Part shown: positions 28,166 through 38,731 of the stretch, one piece after another
How positions within the stretch are numbered: the first letter of the stretch is position 1
Layout: every line of letters starts with the position of its first letter
Assembly (NCBI GenBank): GCA_963761005.1
Contig: CAVXFK010000013.1
Span: 124,001 to 188,000, forward strand
DNA: 64,000 bases
Source of the DNA: DASWJZ01 sp963761005
GTDB lineage: Bacteria; Pseudomonadota; Alphaproteobacteria; Rhizobiales; Afifellaceae
Reading direction: 5' to 3'
Made by a program: the position numbers and the translations under genes
Notes under the pieces: model-generated
Databases searched by the model: none
Told to the model about the DNA's origin: nothing
Seen by the model: the letters and a program-made list of their open reading frames with translations, nothing else

Positions 28166-30595
28166 CTAATGCGCAACCATGCCGGCCGCCGCATCGTCGT
28201 CCGTAGCCGCGGGCTTGGCCGAATCCTGCTCAGGCTCCGTCCATTCCGTCGGTTCGGGGATGCGAACGAGCGCATGTTTCAGCACTTCGCCCATCCGACT
28301 TACCGGAATTATTTCAAGTCCGCTCTTAACGTTGTCCGGTATCTCCGCAAGGTCCTTGGCATTTTCCTCGGGGATGAGCACGGTCTTCATGCCGCCCCGA
28401 AGTGCCGCCAGGAGCTTCTCCTTGAGGCCGCCGATCGGCAGAACGCGTCCGCGGAGCGTGATCTCGCCGGTCATGGCGACGTCCTTGCGGGCAGGAATGC
28501 CGGTCATGACCGATACGATTGCGGTAACCATAGCGATACCTGCCGACGGTCCATCCTTCGGCGTCGCGCCTTCCGGCACGTGCACGTGGATGTCCCGCTT
28601 CTCGAAAAGCGGCGGCTTGATTCCGAAATCGATCGCCCTCGAGCGCACGTATGACGCCGCGGCGGAGATCGATTCCTTCATGACTTCACGCAGGTTGCCG
28701 GTGACCGTCATCTTGCCTTTGCCGGGCATCATGACGCCTTCCACCGTCAACAGCTCGCCGCCGAACTCGGTCCAGGCAAGGCCGGTAACGACGCCGACCT
28801 GATCCTCGCCCTCGACCTCGCCGTAGCGATAGCGCGGCACGCCGAGATACTTCTCGAGGTTCTCGCCGGTGATTTTCACCGTCTTCACGTCGGAGGTGAG
28901 CAGCTCCTTGATCACCTTGCGCGACAGCGTCGCGAGCTCGCGCTCAAGATTGCGCACGCCAGCCTCACGCGTGTAGCGGCGGATCAAGGTGCGCAGCGCC
29001 TCGGCGTCGATCTCGAACTCGCCCTTCTTCAGGCCGTGGTTCTGATCGATCTTCGGCAACAGGTGACGGCGCGCGATCTCCACCTTCTCATCTTCCGTGT
29101 AGCCGGCGATGCGGATGATCTCCATCCGGTCCATCAAGGGCGGCGGAATGTTGAGCGTGTTCGCGGTCGTGACGAACATTACGTCCGAGAGGTCGTATTC
29201 GACTTCAAGGTAGTGGTCCATGAAGGTCGAGTTCTGCTCCGGGTCGAGCACCTCAAGCAGCGCCGACGACGGATCGCCGCGGAAGTCCATGCCCATCTTG
29301 TCGATCTCGTCGAGTAGGAAGAGCGGATTGGACTTCTTGGCCTTGCGCATCGACTGGATGACCTTGCCGGGCATCGAGCCGATATAGGTGCGCCTGTGCC
29401 CGCGGATCTCCGCCTCGTCGCGCACGCCGCCGAGCGACATGCGCACGAACTCGCGGCCGGTCGCCTTGGCGATCGACTTGCCGAGCGAGGTCTTGCCGAC
29501 GCCGGGCGGGCCAACGAGGCAGAGGATCGGCCCCTTCAGCTTGTTGGCGCGGCTCTGTACGGCGAGATACTCGACGATGCGCTCCTTGACCTTCTCCAGG
29601 CCAAAATGGTCGGCGTTCAGCACCTCTTCGGCGAAGTTCAGGTCGTTCCTGACCTTCGAGCGCTTCTTCCACGGAATGCCGAGCAGCCAGTCGAGATAGT
29701 TGCGGACGACGGTCGCCTCCGCCGACATCGGGCTCATCTGCCGGAGCTTCTTCAGCTCCGTCTCGGCCTTCTCGCGCGCTTCCTTGGAGAACTTCGTCTT
29801 GCCGATCCGCTCTTCGAGCTCGCGCAGCTCGTCGCGGCCCTCTTCGCCGTCGCCGAGCTCCTTCTGGATCGCCTTCATCTGTTCGTTCAGGTAGTACTCG
29901 CGCTGCGTCTTCTCCATCTGGCGCTTCACACGCGAGCGGATGCGCTTCTCCACCTGCAGGACGGAGATCTCGCTCTCCATCATGCCGAGCACCTTCTCCA
30001 GGCGCTCCGCGGCGGAGGTCAGCGCAAGAATCTCCTGCTTCTCCGGAATGCGCACGGCAAGGTGCGAAGCCACCGTGTCGGCGAGCTTCGAATAGTCCTC
30101 GATGTTGGAGACGGCAGAGAGAACCTCCGGGCTCACCTTCTTGTTGAGCTTCACGTAGTTCTCGAACTCCGACACGACGGAGCGCGCGAGCGCCTCGGCC
30201 TCAACCTCCTTGCCGACGGTCTCCGGAAGCATGTGGGCCTCCGCCTCGAAGTAGTTCTGCCGGTCGGTGTAGCGGACGATCTGCGCACGATCGCGCCCCT
30301 CGACCAGCACCTTCACGGTGCCGTCGGGGAGCTTCAGGAGCTGAAGCACCGTCGCGAGTGTGCCGACCTCGTAGATCGCCTGCGGCGCGGGATCGTCGTC
30401 GCCGGCGTCCTTCTGCGTGGCAAGCAGGATGTGCTTGTCGGCACGCATTACCTCTTCGAGTGCGTTGATCGACTTCTCGCGCCCGACGAAGAGCGGCACG
30501 ATCATGTGCGGAAAGACCACGATGTCCCGGAGCGGCAGGACCGGATAGGTGCCCTCGCCGGAGGGAACGTCGATTGGACGCGGGGTTTCGGTCAT
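28166..30595 (-). CDS. lon: ATP-dependent protease Lon
   Basis: The 809-residue cytoplasmic AAA+ serine protease degrades misfolded and regulatory proteins. The N-terminal substrate domain starts YPVLPLRDIVVFPHMIVPLF. The ATPase has Walker A GPPGVGKT at residues 362-369 and Walker B FLLDEIDKM. The protease domain has PKDGPSAG with the catalytic Ser and the Lys in GGLKEKLLAA. Full length. It lies in the standard tig-clpP-clpX-lon-hup order with 218 bases before it. Confidence 0.97.
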   Translation of the reverse strand: MTETPRPIDVPSGEGTYPVLPLRDIVVFPHMIVPLFVGREKSINALEEVMRADKHILLATQKDAGDDDPAPQAIYEVGTLATVLQLLKLPDGTVKVLVEGRDRAQIVRYTDRQNYFEAEAHMLPETVGKEVEAEALARSVVSEFENYVKLNKKVSPEVLSAVSNIEDYSKLADTVASHLAVRIPEKQEILALTSAAERLEKVLGMMESEISVLQVEKRIRSRVKRQMEKTQREYYLNEQMKAIQKELGDGEEGRDELRELEERIGKTKFSKEAREKAETELKKLRQMSPMSAEATVVRNYLDWLLGIPWKKRSKVRNDLNFAEEVLNADHFGLEKVKERIVEYLAVQSRANKLKGPILCLVGPPGVGKTSLGKSIAKATGREFVRMSLGGVRDEAEIRGHRRTYIGSMPGKVIQSMRKAKKSNPLFLLDEIDKMGMDFRGDPSSALLEVLDPEQNSTFMDHYLEVEYDLSDVMFVTTANTLNIPPPLMDRMEIIRIAGYTEDEKVEIARRHLLPKIDQNHGLKKGEFEIDAEALRTLIRRYTREAGVRNLERELATLSRKVIKELLTSDVKTVKITGENLEKYLGVPRYRYGEVEGEDQVGVVTGLAWTEFGGELLTVEGVMMPGKGKMTVTGNLREVMKESISAAASYVRSRAIDFGIKPPLFEKRDIHVHVPEGATPKDGPSAGIAMVTAIVSVMTGIPARKDVAMTGEITLRGRVLPIGGLKEKLLAALRGGMKTVLIPEENAKDLAEIPDNVKSGLEIIPVSRMGEVLKHALVRIPEPTEWTEPEQDSAKPAATDDDAAAGMVAH

Positions 30596-30813
30596 CGTTC
30601 TTCCTTCTCGCCTGGGCAGGCCGCAAGCGGCAAAGCTAGGCGATTCTCGTAGCGGTTGGAGGCGCGCTGCTGGATTGCCCCACCGGGGCGGGAAACAAGG
30701 GTGGCGGGAGCGGTCAGCGCACCGGTTCGGTTGCCGTTAAGTGGAAGCCCGAGCCCTCCTTTTCAAGACTGCCCACGAACGGGCAGATTCGGCCGTTCCG
30801 GCCCGCCCGGAGG

Positions 30814-32100
<1,287 letters not shown>

Positions 32101-32238
32101 GACAAACCTCGCTCAGTACGCCGGTGCATGAACGATGCCACTTGGCGACCTGCGCCCACCATGCTCACATCGAACCATTCTTGCGCGCAAGATTTCAAGA
32201 TTAACTTAATGATCGGATTTGGGAATGTGGGCTTTAGG

Positions 32239-32880
32239 TCACGCCCCGCCCCCGGCGATCTGCTCAAGCGCCAAGCGGGTGGTGATCACGTCGTCCACAA
32301 TGCCAAATTCCCGGGCCTGCTCGGCGCTCATGAAATAATCGCGATCGAGGGTGGTTTCGATCGCCTCGTAGGTCTGGCCCGTGTGTTTTGCGTATATGTC
32401 ATTGAGCCGGCGCTTCATTTTGATGATGTCCTCGGCGTGGCGCTCGATGTCCGAGGCCTGGCCCTGGAAGCCGCCCGAGGGCTGGTGAACCATGATTCGG
32501 GCGTTTGGTGTGGAAAAGCGCAGGCCCTTCTCGCCGGCGCAGAGCAGCAGCGAGCCCATCGAGGCCGCCTGACCTATGCAAAGCGTTGAAACTGCAGGCT
32601 TAACGAACTGCATCGTATCGTAAATCGCCATCCCGGAGGTGACCACGCCGCCCGGCGAGTTGATGTACATGGCGATCTCCTTCTTGGGGTTGTCCGCCTC
32701 AAGAAAGAGTAGTTGGGCGCAGACCAGCGACGACATGTGGTCCTCGACCGGCCCGGTGATGAAGATGATGCGCTCCTTCAAGAGCCGCGAGTAGATGTCG
32801 TAGGCACGCTCGCCACGGTTGGTTTGTTCCACAACCATTGGGACGAGCAGGTTCATGTAGGTGTTGACTGGGTCTCTCAT
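32239..32880 (-). CDS. clpP: ATP-dependent Clp protease proteolytic subunit
   Basis: The 213-residue serine protease forms the barrel served by ClpX. The catalytic Ser107 is in GQAASMGS and His132 in MVHQPSGG; the Asp is in TTLDRDYFMS. The ATG at 32880 gives the common N-terminus MRDPVNTYMN; a GTG twelve bases upstream would add four residues. A 182-base spacer separates it from tig. Confidence 0.96.
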   Translation of the reverse strand: MRDPVNTYMNLLVPMVVEQTNRGERAYDIYSRLLKERIIFITGPVEDHMSSLVCAQLLFLEADNPKKEIAMYINSPGGVVTSGMAIYDTMQFVKPAVSTLCIGQAASMGSLLLCAGEKGLRFSTPNARIMVHQPSGGFQGQASDIERHAEDIIKMKRRLNDIYAKHTGQTYEAIETTLDRDYFMSAEQAREFGIVDDVITTRLALEQIAGGGA

Positions 32881-33062
32881 GGCCTTGTTCACCGGGGAAT
32901 GGGACGTTGCGGGCGCGAACTGTGAGCCCCCGAATCCCTGTCAGATAAGCGTCTTTTACCGCGCCACCAAGGGAGCGCAACAAGGGGCCCCGAATCTGTG
33001 GCCCCGAAAACCCCGGCGCGCGCCCGTCTTAGCGGGCCGGCAACCTTGGCCGGCCGCCAGGC

Positions 33063-34460
33063 TCAATGGTCGTGGTCGTGTTCACCGTGCTCGTGATCGT
33101 GGTCATGATCATGGTGGTGGTGATGCTCTTCCTCCTCGTCCTCCGCGAGAAGCTCTTCCTTCGTCACCTTCTTGTCGGCGACTTCGGCGAATTCGAGCAC
33201 GTAGTCGACGACCTTCTCCTCGAAGATCGGCGCGCGGAGCGCCTGCAGCGCATCCGGGTTCTTGCGATAGTATTCGATGACCTCGCGCTCCTGGCCGCGG
33301 TAGCGCCGCGCCTGCTCGAAGAGCGCGTTCTGCAGCTCCTCGTCGGTGACGGTGACCTCCGCCGTCTCGCCGATCTTCGAAAGCACTAGGCCAAGCCTGA
33401 CGCGCCGCTCGGCGATGGCACGATACTCGGCGCGCGCTGCTTCCTCGGTCGTGCCCTCGTCTTCGAAGGAGCGGCCGTGATGCTCGACATCGTGCATCAC
33501 CTGCCGCCAGATGTTCTCGAACTCCTGCTCGACGAGGTTCTCCGGCAGCGCGAAGGAGTGCTTGGCGTCGAGCTGATCGAGAAGCTGCCGTTTGACGTGC
33601 TGGCGCGTCGCCTGTCCGAACTCGTTCTCGATCTGCTTGCGCACCGTCTCGCGCAGCTTGTCGATCGATTCGAGCCCGAGCCGTGTTGCAAGAGCATCGT
33701 CGAGGACGATCTCGCCCGGCTCCGCGACCTCGCTCACCGAGACGTCGAATGTCGCCGGCTTACCTTTCAGGTTCTCAGCGGGGTAGTTCTCGGGGAAGCT
33801 CAGATCGATGCTCTTCTTCTCGCCGCCCTTCACACCGGCGAGCGCATCCTCGAAGCCCGGGATGAACTGGCCGGACCCAAGGACGATCGCGGTCGAGTTG
33901 GATTCAAAAACCTCTCCGCCGGTGCTCGCGCTATATTCAAAGCTGACGCGGTCGCCCTGCGCGGCCGGTCGCTCGACTGGGGTATAGGTGCGCGCGCTCT
34001 CTGCGATCTGGTTCAGCCGCTCCTGCACCTCTTCATCGGTCACATCCACCACGGGACGCTCGATCTTCAGGCCCTTGAAGTCGGCGAGCTCGTAGGTCGG
34101 CAGTACCTCGTATTCGAGCGTGAACGTCAGGTCGGCGCGCCCCTCCAGGATCTCGGTCGCCTCCGCCTCGTCCTCCGTCATCGCGACCTTCGGCTGCATC
34201 GCCGCGCGCTCGCCGCGGCTCGTGATCGCCTCCTGCGTCGTCTCGCCGACGACGCCCTGGACGATCTCCGCCATCGCGGCCTTGCCGTAGACGCGCCGAA
34301 GATGGCTGACGGGGACTTTCCCGGGCCGAAAGCCCTTGATGCGCACCTGCGACTTCAACTGGTCGAGCCGCTCGGCGAGCTTGGCGTCGAGCTCCGAGGC
34401 CGGAATCGTCACGGTCAGCCCGCGCTTCAGGCCTTCCGACAGGGTTTCGCTAACTTGCAT
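33063..34460 (-). CDS. tig: Trigger factor with His-rich C-terminal tail
   Basis: The 465-residue ribosome-bound chaperone and prolyl isomerase meets new chains at the exit tunnel. The ribosome-binding signature is GFRPGKVPVSHLRRVYG (near residue 45), the FKBP-type domain has GDRVSFEYSA, and the C-terminal helical arms follow. The final 25 residues are Glu/His/Asp-rich, ending HDHDHEHGEHDHDH. The ATG at 34460 matches the family start; the longer frame to 34556 crosses the tRNA-Leu gene. Confidence 0.96.
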   Translation of the reverse strand: MQVSETLSEGLKRGLTVTIPASELDAKLAERLDQLKSQVRIKGFRPGKVPVSHLRRVYGKAAMAEIVQGVVGETTQEAITSRGERAAMQPKVAMTEDEAEATEILEGRADLTFTLEYEVLPTYELADFKGLKIERPVVDVTDEEVQERLNQIAESARTYTPVERPAAQGDRVSFEYSASTGGEVFESNSTAIVLGSGQFIPGFEDALAGVKGGEKKSIDLSFPENYPAENLKGKPATFDVSVSEVAEPGEIVLDDALATRLGLESIDKLRETVRKQIENEFGQATRQHVKRQLLDQLDAKHSFALPENLVEQEFENIWRQVMHDVEHHGRSFEDEGTTEEAARAEYRAIAERRVRLGLVLSKIGETAEVTVTDEELQNALFEQARRYRGQEREVIEYYRKNPDALQALRAPIFEEKVVDYVLEFAEVADKKVTKEELLAEDEEEEHHHHHDHDHDHEHGEHDHDH

Positions 34461-34526
34461 TTCGTCGTTTCCCGAATTCTTGTCACGCTCGCTGCGGGGA
34501 GCTTTGTCGCCGATCGGAGATGGCGC

Positions 34527-34612
34527 TGGTGCGGGCGGAGGGACTTGAACCCCCACGGGCTCTGCCCACAGGAACCTAAATCCTGCGTGTCTACCAATTC
34601 CACCACGCCCGC
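34527..34612 (-). tRNA. tRNA-Leu (TAG)
   Basis: On the minus strand: acceptor GCGGGCG/CGCCCGC, anticodon arm CAGGA-TTTAGGT-TCCTG (anticodon TAG), a long variable arm typical of tRNA-Leu, T-arm GGGGGTTCAAGTCCCTC and an encoded CCA. Length 86. Confidence 0.95.
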
Positions 34613-34713
34613 ACGGTCCCGCGTGCGAGCCCGCGCCGTTCCGGACACGCGCTCCTAAAGCAACGCGCCCGGCGGAGCAAGGATTTCACGCGCCGTCGGG
34701 CGCCGGTCCGGGC

Positions 34714-36192
34714 TCAGTCTGGGTCGCGCTCGAGACGCTGCAAGACCGCCGGGATGGCGGCCGGGAGATCTTCTGCAATCAGTCCGCGCCCGACCGCCGC
34801 TCCCGCCCCGCCATGCATCCACACGCCGGCGCACGCCGCCTCGAAGCCGGTAAGGCCTTGCGCCAGAAGGCCGGCGACGATCCCGGTCAGCACGTCGCCG
34901 CTCCCGGCCGTTGCAAGATCGGCCGGCGCGTTGGCGTTGATCACCGCGCGCCCGTCCGGCGCCGCGATCACCGTGTCGTAGCCTTTGAGCACGACAACGG
35001 CGCCGCTTTCGGCTGCCGCCGATCGGGCACGGTCAAGGCGCGAGCCGGCGGCGGTGAACAGCCGGGCGAACTCGCCCTCATGTGGCGTCATCACCACAGG
35101 CTGTGACTTGCTCTTTATCAACGAGAACAGCTCGTTGGCCGAACCGGAGAAGCTCGTCAGCGCATCGGCGTCGAGGACGACCGCGGCATCGCTGGCAAGG
35201 GCCGCGGCGACGTTCTGCCGTGTGCGCTCGCCGACCCCGTTTGCCGGGCCGACCGCCGCCGACTTCGGCCGCGGATCTGCAAGCAGTGCCGTAAGCCCGT
35301 CTGCTCCGTCGAAGGGGCGCACCATGATCGCCGTAAGGTGCGCCGCGTTGACGAGCAGCGCATCCGGCGGCGAGACTACCGTGACAGCGCCTGCCCCAGC
35401 CCGGAGCGCGGCCATTGCGGAAAGTCGCGCCGCGCCCGTCGCGCTCATCGGCCCCGACACCACGAACGCATGCCCGCGCGAATATTTGTGGTCGTCCGGT
35501 TGCGGCGGCCGGAGACGTACCTTCCAAAGCTCCGGAAGGTTCTGGAACGTCGCCGGCTTGATCGTGTCGAGCACCGCGTCCGGGATGCCGATCTGCGCGA
35601 GCTCCGTGCGGCCGCAATTGATCCGGCCCGGCAGCAGCAGATGGCCGGGCTTCAGGCGGAAGAACGTGACGGTGCGCGCCGCGCGGACCGCGACGCCTTG
35701 CGCCCCGCCGGTGCGGCCATCGATGCCGCTCGGCAAGTCCACCGCGAGCACCGGCGCCGTGCCGGCGTTCAGCACCTCCACGACCCGTGCCGCCTCGCCC
35801 TCGAGCGGTTGCGCCAAGCCCGCGCCGAAGAGCGCGTCGATGACGAGATCGGCGGTAAGGTCGGTTGCCGCTCCGATCGTCTCGAACGGTCCGCCGTAGT
35901 CGGTGGCGGCGCGCGCGGCATCTCCCTTCAGCGCGTCGCGCGACCCGAGCAGCGCCACCCGCACATTCCGACCGGCGCGGCGCAGGATCTCGGCCGCCAC
36001 GAAGCCGTCGCCGCCATTGTTGCCGGGTCCGACGACGACAAGGATTCGGCCCTCTTCCGCCATGTCCTGCGCCGCGTCCGCTACCGCGCCCCCGGCTTTC
36101 AGCATCAGCGAATAGCCGGGCGTACCTCCGGCGATCGCCAGCCGGTCTGCCTCGCCCATCTCGGCTGGTGTCAGGACCTCAAGGAGCGCCAT
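34714..36192 (-). CDS. nnr: Bifunctional NAD(P)H-hydrate epimerase / ADP-dependent NAD(P)H-hydrate dehydratase
   Basis: The 492-residue enzyme repairs damaged NAD(P)H. The N-terminal YjeF epimerase domain (about 1-215) has VVGPGNNGGDGFVAAEIL. The C-terminal ribokinase-like dehydratase domain (about 225-490) has SRGHAFVVSG, a VMTPHEGEFARL motif and AGSGDVLTGIVAGLLAQG (in part). The ATG at 36192 gives MALLEVLTPAEMGEAD, the usual start. It is divergent from glnB and shares its upstream region. Confidence 0.95.
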   Translation of the reverse strand: MALLEVLTPAEMGEADRLAIAGGTPGYSLMLKAGGAVADAAQDMAEEGRILVVVGPGNNGGDGFVAAEILRRAGRNVRVALLGSRDALKGDAARAATDYGGPFETIGAATDLTADLVIDALFGAGLAQPLEGEAARVVEVLNAGTAPVLAVDLPSGIDGRTGGAQGVAVRAARTVTFFRLKPGHLLLPGRINCGRTELAQIGIPDAVLDTIKPATFQNLPELWKVRLRPPQPDDHKYSRGHAFVVSGPMSATGAARLSAMAALRAGAGAVTVVSPPDALLVNAAHLTAIMVRPFDGADGLTALLADPRPKSAAVGPANGVGERTRQNVAAALASDAAVVLDADALTSFSGSANELFSLIKSKSQPVVMTPHEGEFARLFTAAGSRLDRARSAAAESGAVVVLKGYDTVIAAPDGRAVINANAPADLATAGSGDVLTGIVAGLLAQGLTGFEAACAGVWMHGGAGAAVGRGLIAEDLPAAIPAVLQRLERDPD

Positions 36193-36326
36193 TCTGCACA
36201 CCGATACGGCAAGTGCCTATGCAGGAGGCACTCATATCGCGAGAGATCGCATAAAGACCCATGACTTCTGCCGAGTTTCTGCGCAGATGACCTGATCTGA
36301 AGCGACCCTGACCGCGCCTCTGCCTT

Positions 36327-36342
36327 TGGCATGTTTCATGCT
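36327..36342 (+). promoter_or_regulatory. Sigma-54 (RpoN)-type promoter of glnB
   Basis: TGGCATGTTTCATGCT has GG and GC separated by exactly ten bases, matching the -24/-12 elements, 45 bases ahead of the glnB start. Nitrogen control by NtrC is usual for glnB-glnA in Rhizobiales, which supports the assignment. Confidence 0.65.
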
Positions 36343-36386
36343 TCGAACGGGCGAGGCCCCCACCCCTGCGCTGGAGTACGACAAGA

Positions 36387-36725
36387 ATGAAGAAAATCGA
36401 AGCGATCATCAAACCGTTCAAGCTCGACGAGGTGAAGGAGGCGCTACAGGAGGTGGGATTGCAAGGCATCACCGTGACGGAGGCCAAGGGGTTCGGCCGC
36501 CAGAAGGGACACACCGAGCTTTACCGCGGCGCCGAATATGTCGTCGATTTCCTCCCCAAGGTGAAGGTCGAGGTCGTGCTTCCCGACGAGCTGGTCGACC
36601 GCGCGGTGGAGGCGATCCGCAACGCCGCGCAGACCGGTCGCATCGGCGACGGCAAGATCTTCATCTCCCCGGTCGAGGAGGCGATCCGCATTCGCACCGG
36701 CGAGAGCGGGCTCGACGCCATCTGA
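36387..36725 (+). CDS. glnB: Nitrogen regulatory protein P-II
   Basis: The 112-residue trimeric sensor reports 2-oxoglutarate, ATP/ADP and glutamine status to GlnE, NtrB and others. The uridylylation Tyr51 is in the T-loop TELYRGAEY, and GRIGDGKIFISPVEEAIRIR is the second family signature. It lies 72 bases ahead of glnA; this pairing identifies it as GlnB and not GlnK, which usually pairs with amtB. Confidence 0.96.
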   Translation: MKKIEAIIKPFKLDEVKEALQEVGLQGITVTEAKGFGRQKGHTELYRGAEYVVDFLPKVKVEVVLPDELVDRAVEAIRNAAQTGRIGDGKIFISPVEEAIRIRTGESGLDAI

Positions 36726-36733
36726 GAATTCGG

Positions 36734-36760
36734 CCGGCGCCTAGGCGCCGGTCTTTCGTT
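36734..36760 (+). promoter_or_regulatory. Intercistronic hairpin between glnB and glnA
   Basis: CCGGCGCC, a TA loop and GGCGCCGG form a perfect eight-pair stem followed by TCTTTCGTTT. It resembles a partial terminator that could set the glnB:glnA ratio or stabilise the cut message. Confidence 0.6.
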
Positions 36761-36797
36761 TGCTCCCAAGCATGACGCGTTCAGGAAAGAGGGAAAC

Positions 36798-38207
36798 ATG
36801 AGCAACGCTGCCGAGGTCATGAAGACCATCAAGGACAATGACGTGAAATACGTGGACGTGCGCTTCACCGATCCGCGCGGAAAGATGCAGCACGTCACGA
36901 TGGACGTTTCTCAGATCGATGAGGATGCCTTCGCGGACGGCCTCATGTTCGACGGATCGTCGATCGCCGGGTGGAAAGCCATCCATCAGTCGGACATGAC
37001 GCTGATGATGGACCCGGAGTCGGCGGCGATCGATCCCTTCTTCGCACAAACGACGCTCGCAATCTTCTGCGACATTCTCGATCCCGGCACGGGCGAACCC
37101 TACAACCGCGATCCACGCACGACCGCCAAGAAGGCCATCGCCTACCTGCAATCGCTCGGCATCGGCGACACCTGTTATTTCGGGCCGGAAGCCGAGTTCT
37201 TCCTCTTCGACGACGTGCGCTTCTCCGCCACGCCCTACAACACCGGTTTCAAGCTCGATTCATCGGAGTTCCCGACCAACAGCGACACCGAGTACGAAGG
37301 GGGCAATCTCGGCCACCGCATGCGCACCAAGGGCGGCTATTTCCCCGTGCCGCCGATGGACTCCGCGCAGGACATCCGCTCCGACATGCTGATGTACATG
37401 GCGCAGATGGGCGTGCCGGTTGAGAAGCATCACCATGAGGTAGCCTCGGCTCAGCACGAACTCGGGATCAAGTTCCAGACCCTCATCAAGGCTGCCGATA
37501 GCCTGCAGCTTTATAGGTACTGCATCCATCAGACGGCGCAGGCTTACGGCAAGACGGTCACGTTCATGCCGAAGCCCGTGTTCGGCGACAACGGTTCGGG
37601 CATGCACGTCCACCAGTCGATCTGGAAGGGCGGAAAGCCGGTCTTTGCCGGCAACAAATACGCCGACCTTTCGGACGAGTGCCTCTACTACATCGGCGGC
37701 ATTCTGACTCACGCCAAGGCGATCAACGCCTTCACCAACCCGACCACGAACTCCTACAAGCGCTTGGTGCCGGGCTACGAGGCCCCGGTGTTGCTCGCCT
37801 ATTCGGCGCGCAACCGCTCAGCCTCATGCCGCATCCCCGTGACGAACTCGCCAAAGGGCAAGCGCGTCGAGGTGCGCTTCCCCGATCCGGGCGCGAACCC
37901 CTACCTCGGCTTCACCGCGATGCTGATGGCCGGCCTCGACGGCATCAAGAACAAGATCCATCCGGGCGACCCGATGGACAAGGACCTCTACGATCTCCCG
38001 CCGGAGGAGCTGAAGCTCATCCCGACAGTCTGCGGGTCGCTGCGCGAAGCGATCGGTGCGGTCGACGCCGACCGAGACTTCCTCAAAGCCGGCGGCGTCT
38101 TCGACGACGACCAGATCGACGCCTACATCGACCTGAAGTGGCAGGAGAACATGCGTTACGAGATGACGCCGCATCCGGTCGAATACGACATGTACTATTC
38201 GATCTGA
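36798..38207 (+). CDS. glnA: Glutamine synthetase type I
   Basis: The 469-residue enzyme makes glutamine from glutamate and ammonia. FDGSSIAGWKAI near residue 52, the catalytic FGPEAEFFLFDD and the Tyr in DKDLYDLPPEE (about residue 397, site of adenylylation) are visible, so it is the GlnE-controlled beta type. AAAGAGGG precedes the ATG. It follows glnB; a strong terminator closes the unit. Confidence 0.97.
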   Translation: MSNAAEVMKTIKDNDVKYVDVRFTDPRGKMQHVTMDVSQIDEDAFADGLMFDGSSIAGWKAIHQSDMTLMMDPESAAIDPFFAQTTLAIFCDILDPGTGEPYNRDPRTTAKKAIAYLQSLGIGDTCYFGPEAEFFLFDDVRFSATPYNTGFKLDSSEFPTNSDTEYEGGNLGHRMRTKGGYFPVPPMDSAQDIRSDMLMYMAQMGVPVEKHHHEVASAQHELGIKFQTLIKAADSLQLYRYCIHQTAQAYGKTVTFMPKPVFGDNGSGMHVHQSIWKGGKPVFAGNKYADLSDECLYYIGGILTHAKAINAFTNPTTNSYKRLVPGYEAPVLLAYSARNRSASCRIPVTNSPKGKRVEVRFPDPGANPYLGFTAMLMAGLDGIKNKIHPGDPMDKDLYDLPPEELKLIPTVCGSLREAIGAVDADRDFLKAGGVFDDDQIDAYIDLKWQENMRYEMTPHPVEYDMYYSI

Positions 38208-38226
38208 TCCAGGCATCTCCCAACGA

Positions 38227-38265
38227 AAGGGCCGCCGCAAAATGCGCGGCGGCCCTTGCTTTTTC
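38227..38265 (+). terminator. Intrinsic terminator of glnA
   Basis: AAGGGCCGCCGC pairs with GCGGCGGCCCTT around AAAATGC, followed by GCTTTTT, just past the glnA stop. Confidence 0.85.
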
Positions 38266-38462
38266 GCCGCAAATTACCTTCGGGCCCAGCTGCACCGCAG
38301 GGGCCGGCTCCGGCTCCGGCCGCGCGGAATCGCCGCCGCGGGAGTTTGTGTAAAATTGAGCTTTCGTTCACTTACAAATTTAACGGGATGCCGATTTCGG
38401 GCGTGTAGGGATCAGGTCGCCTCGGGCCCCGGTCCGCGTGAAAACCTTCGAGGGAGTCTGAA

Positions 38463-38627
38463 ATGAAGAAGCTAGTGTCTGCGTACGTCCGCAACGAAAG
38501 CGGCGCCACCGCAATCGAATATGGCCTGATCGCCGCGCTGATCTCGGTCGTCATCATCGGCGTGCTTTCGACGGTCGGCACCAATCTGGCGAAGAAGTTC
38601 AACCAGATCGCAACACAGCTGCAGTAG
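38463..38627 (+). CDS. Flp/Fap-type pilin (Flp family)
   Basis: The 54-residue protein fits type IVb Flp pilins: a short leader (MKKLVSAYVRNESG), the processing and helix motif ATAIEYGLIAALISVVIIG with the conserved Glu-Tyr, and a C-terminus NLAKKFNQIATQLQ. GGGAG precedes the ATG. Prepilin peptidase and Tad export genes are not in the window. A partial copy follows at once. Confidence 0.92.
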   Translation: MKKLVSAYVRNESGATAIEYGLIAALISVVIIGVLSTVGTNLAKKFNQIATQLQ

Positions 38628-38701
38628 TCATCGGCGTGCTTTCGACCGTCGGCACCAATCTGGCGGCCAAGTTCAACCAGATCGCGACGCAGCTGCAGTA
38701 A
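38628..38701 (+). pseudogene. Partial second copy of the Flp pilin gene (3' end only)
   Basis: This 74-base segment repeats bases 38554-38627 with about seven mismatches and begins directly after the pilin stop codon. Most differences are silent or conservative in the pilin frame (one Lys to Ala change; stop TAG to TAA), so it once evolved as coding sequence. It has no start codon and reads ..STVGTNLAAKFNQIATQLQ. It is probably the relic of a tandem pilin paralogue that lost its 5' part. Confidence 0.8.
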
Positions 38702-38731
38702 TTCGTCGGGCGCCGGGCCGGCGCCCGACTC

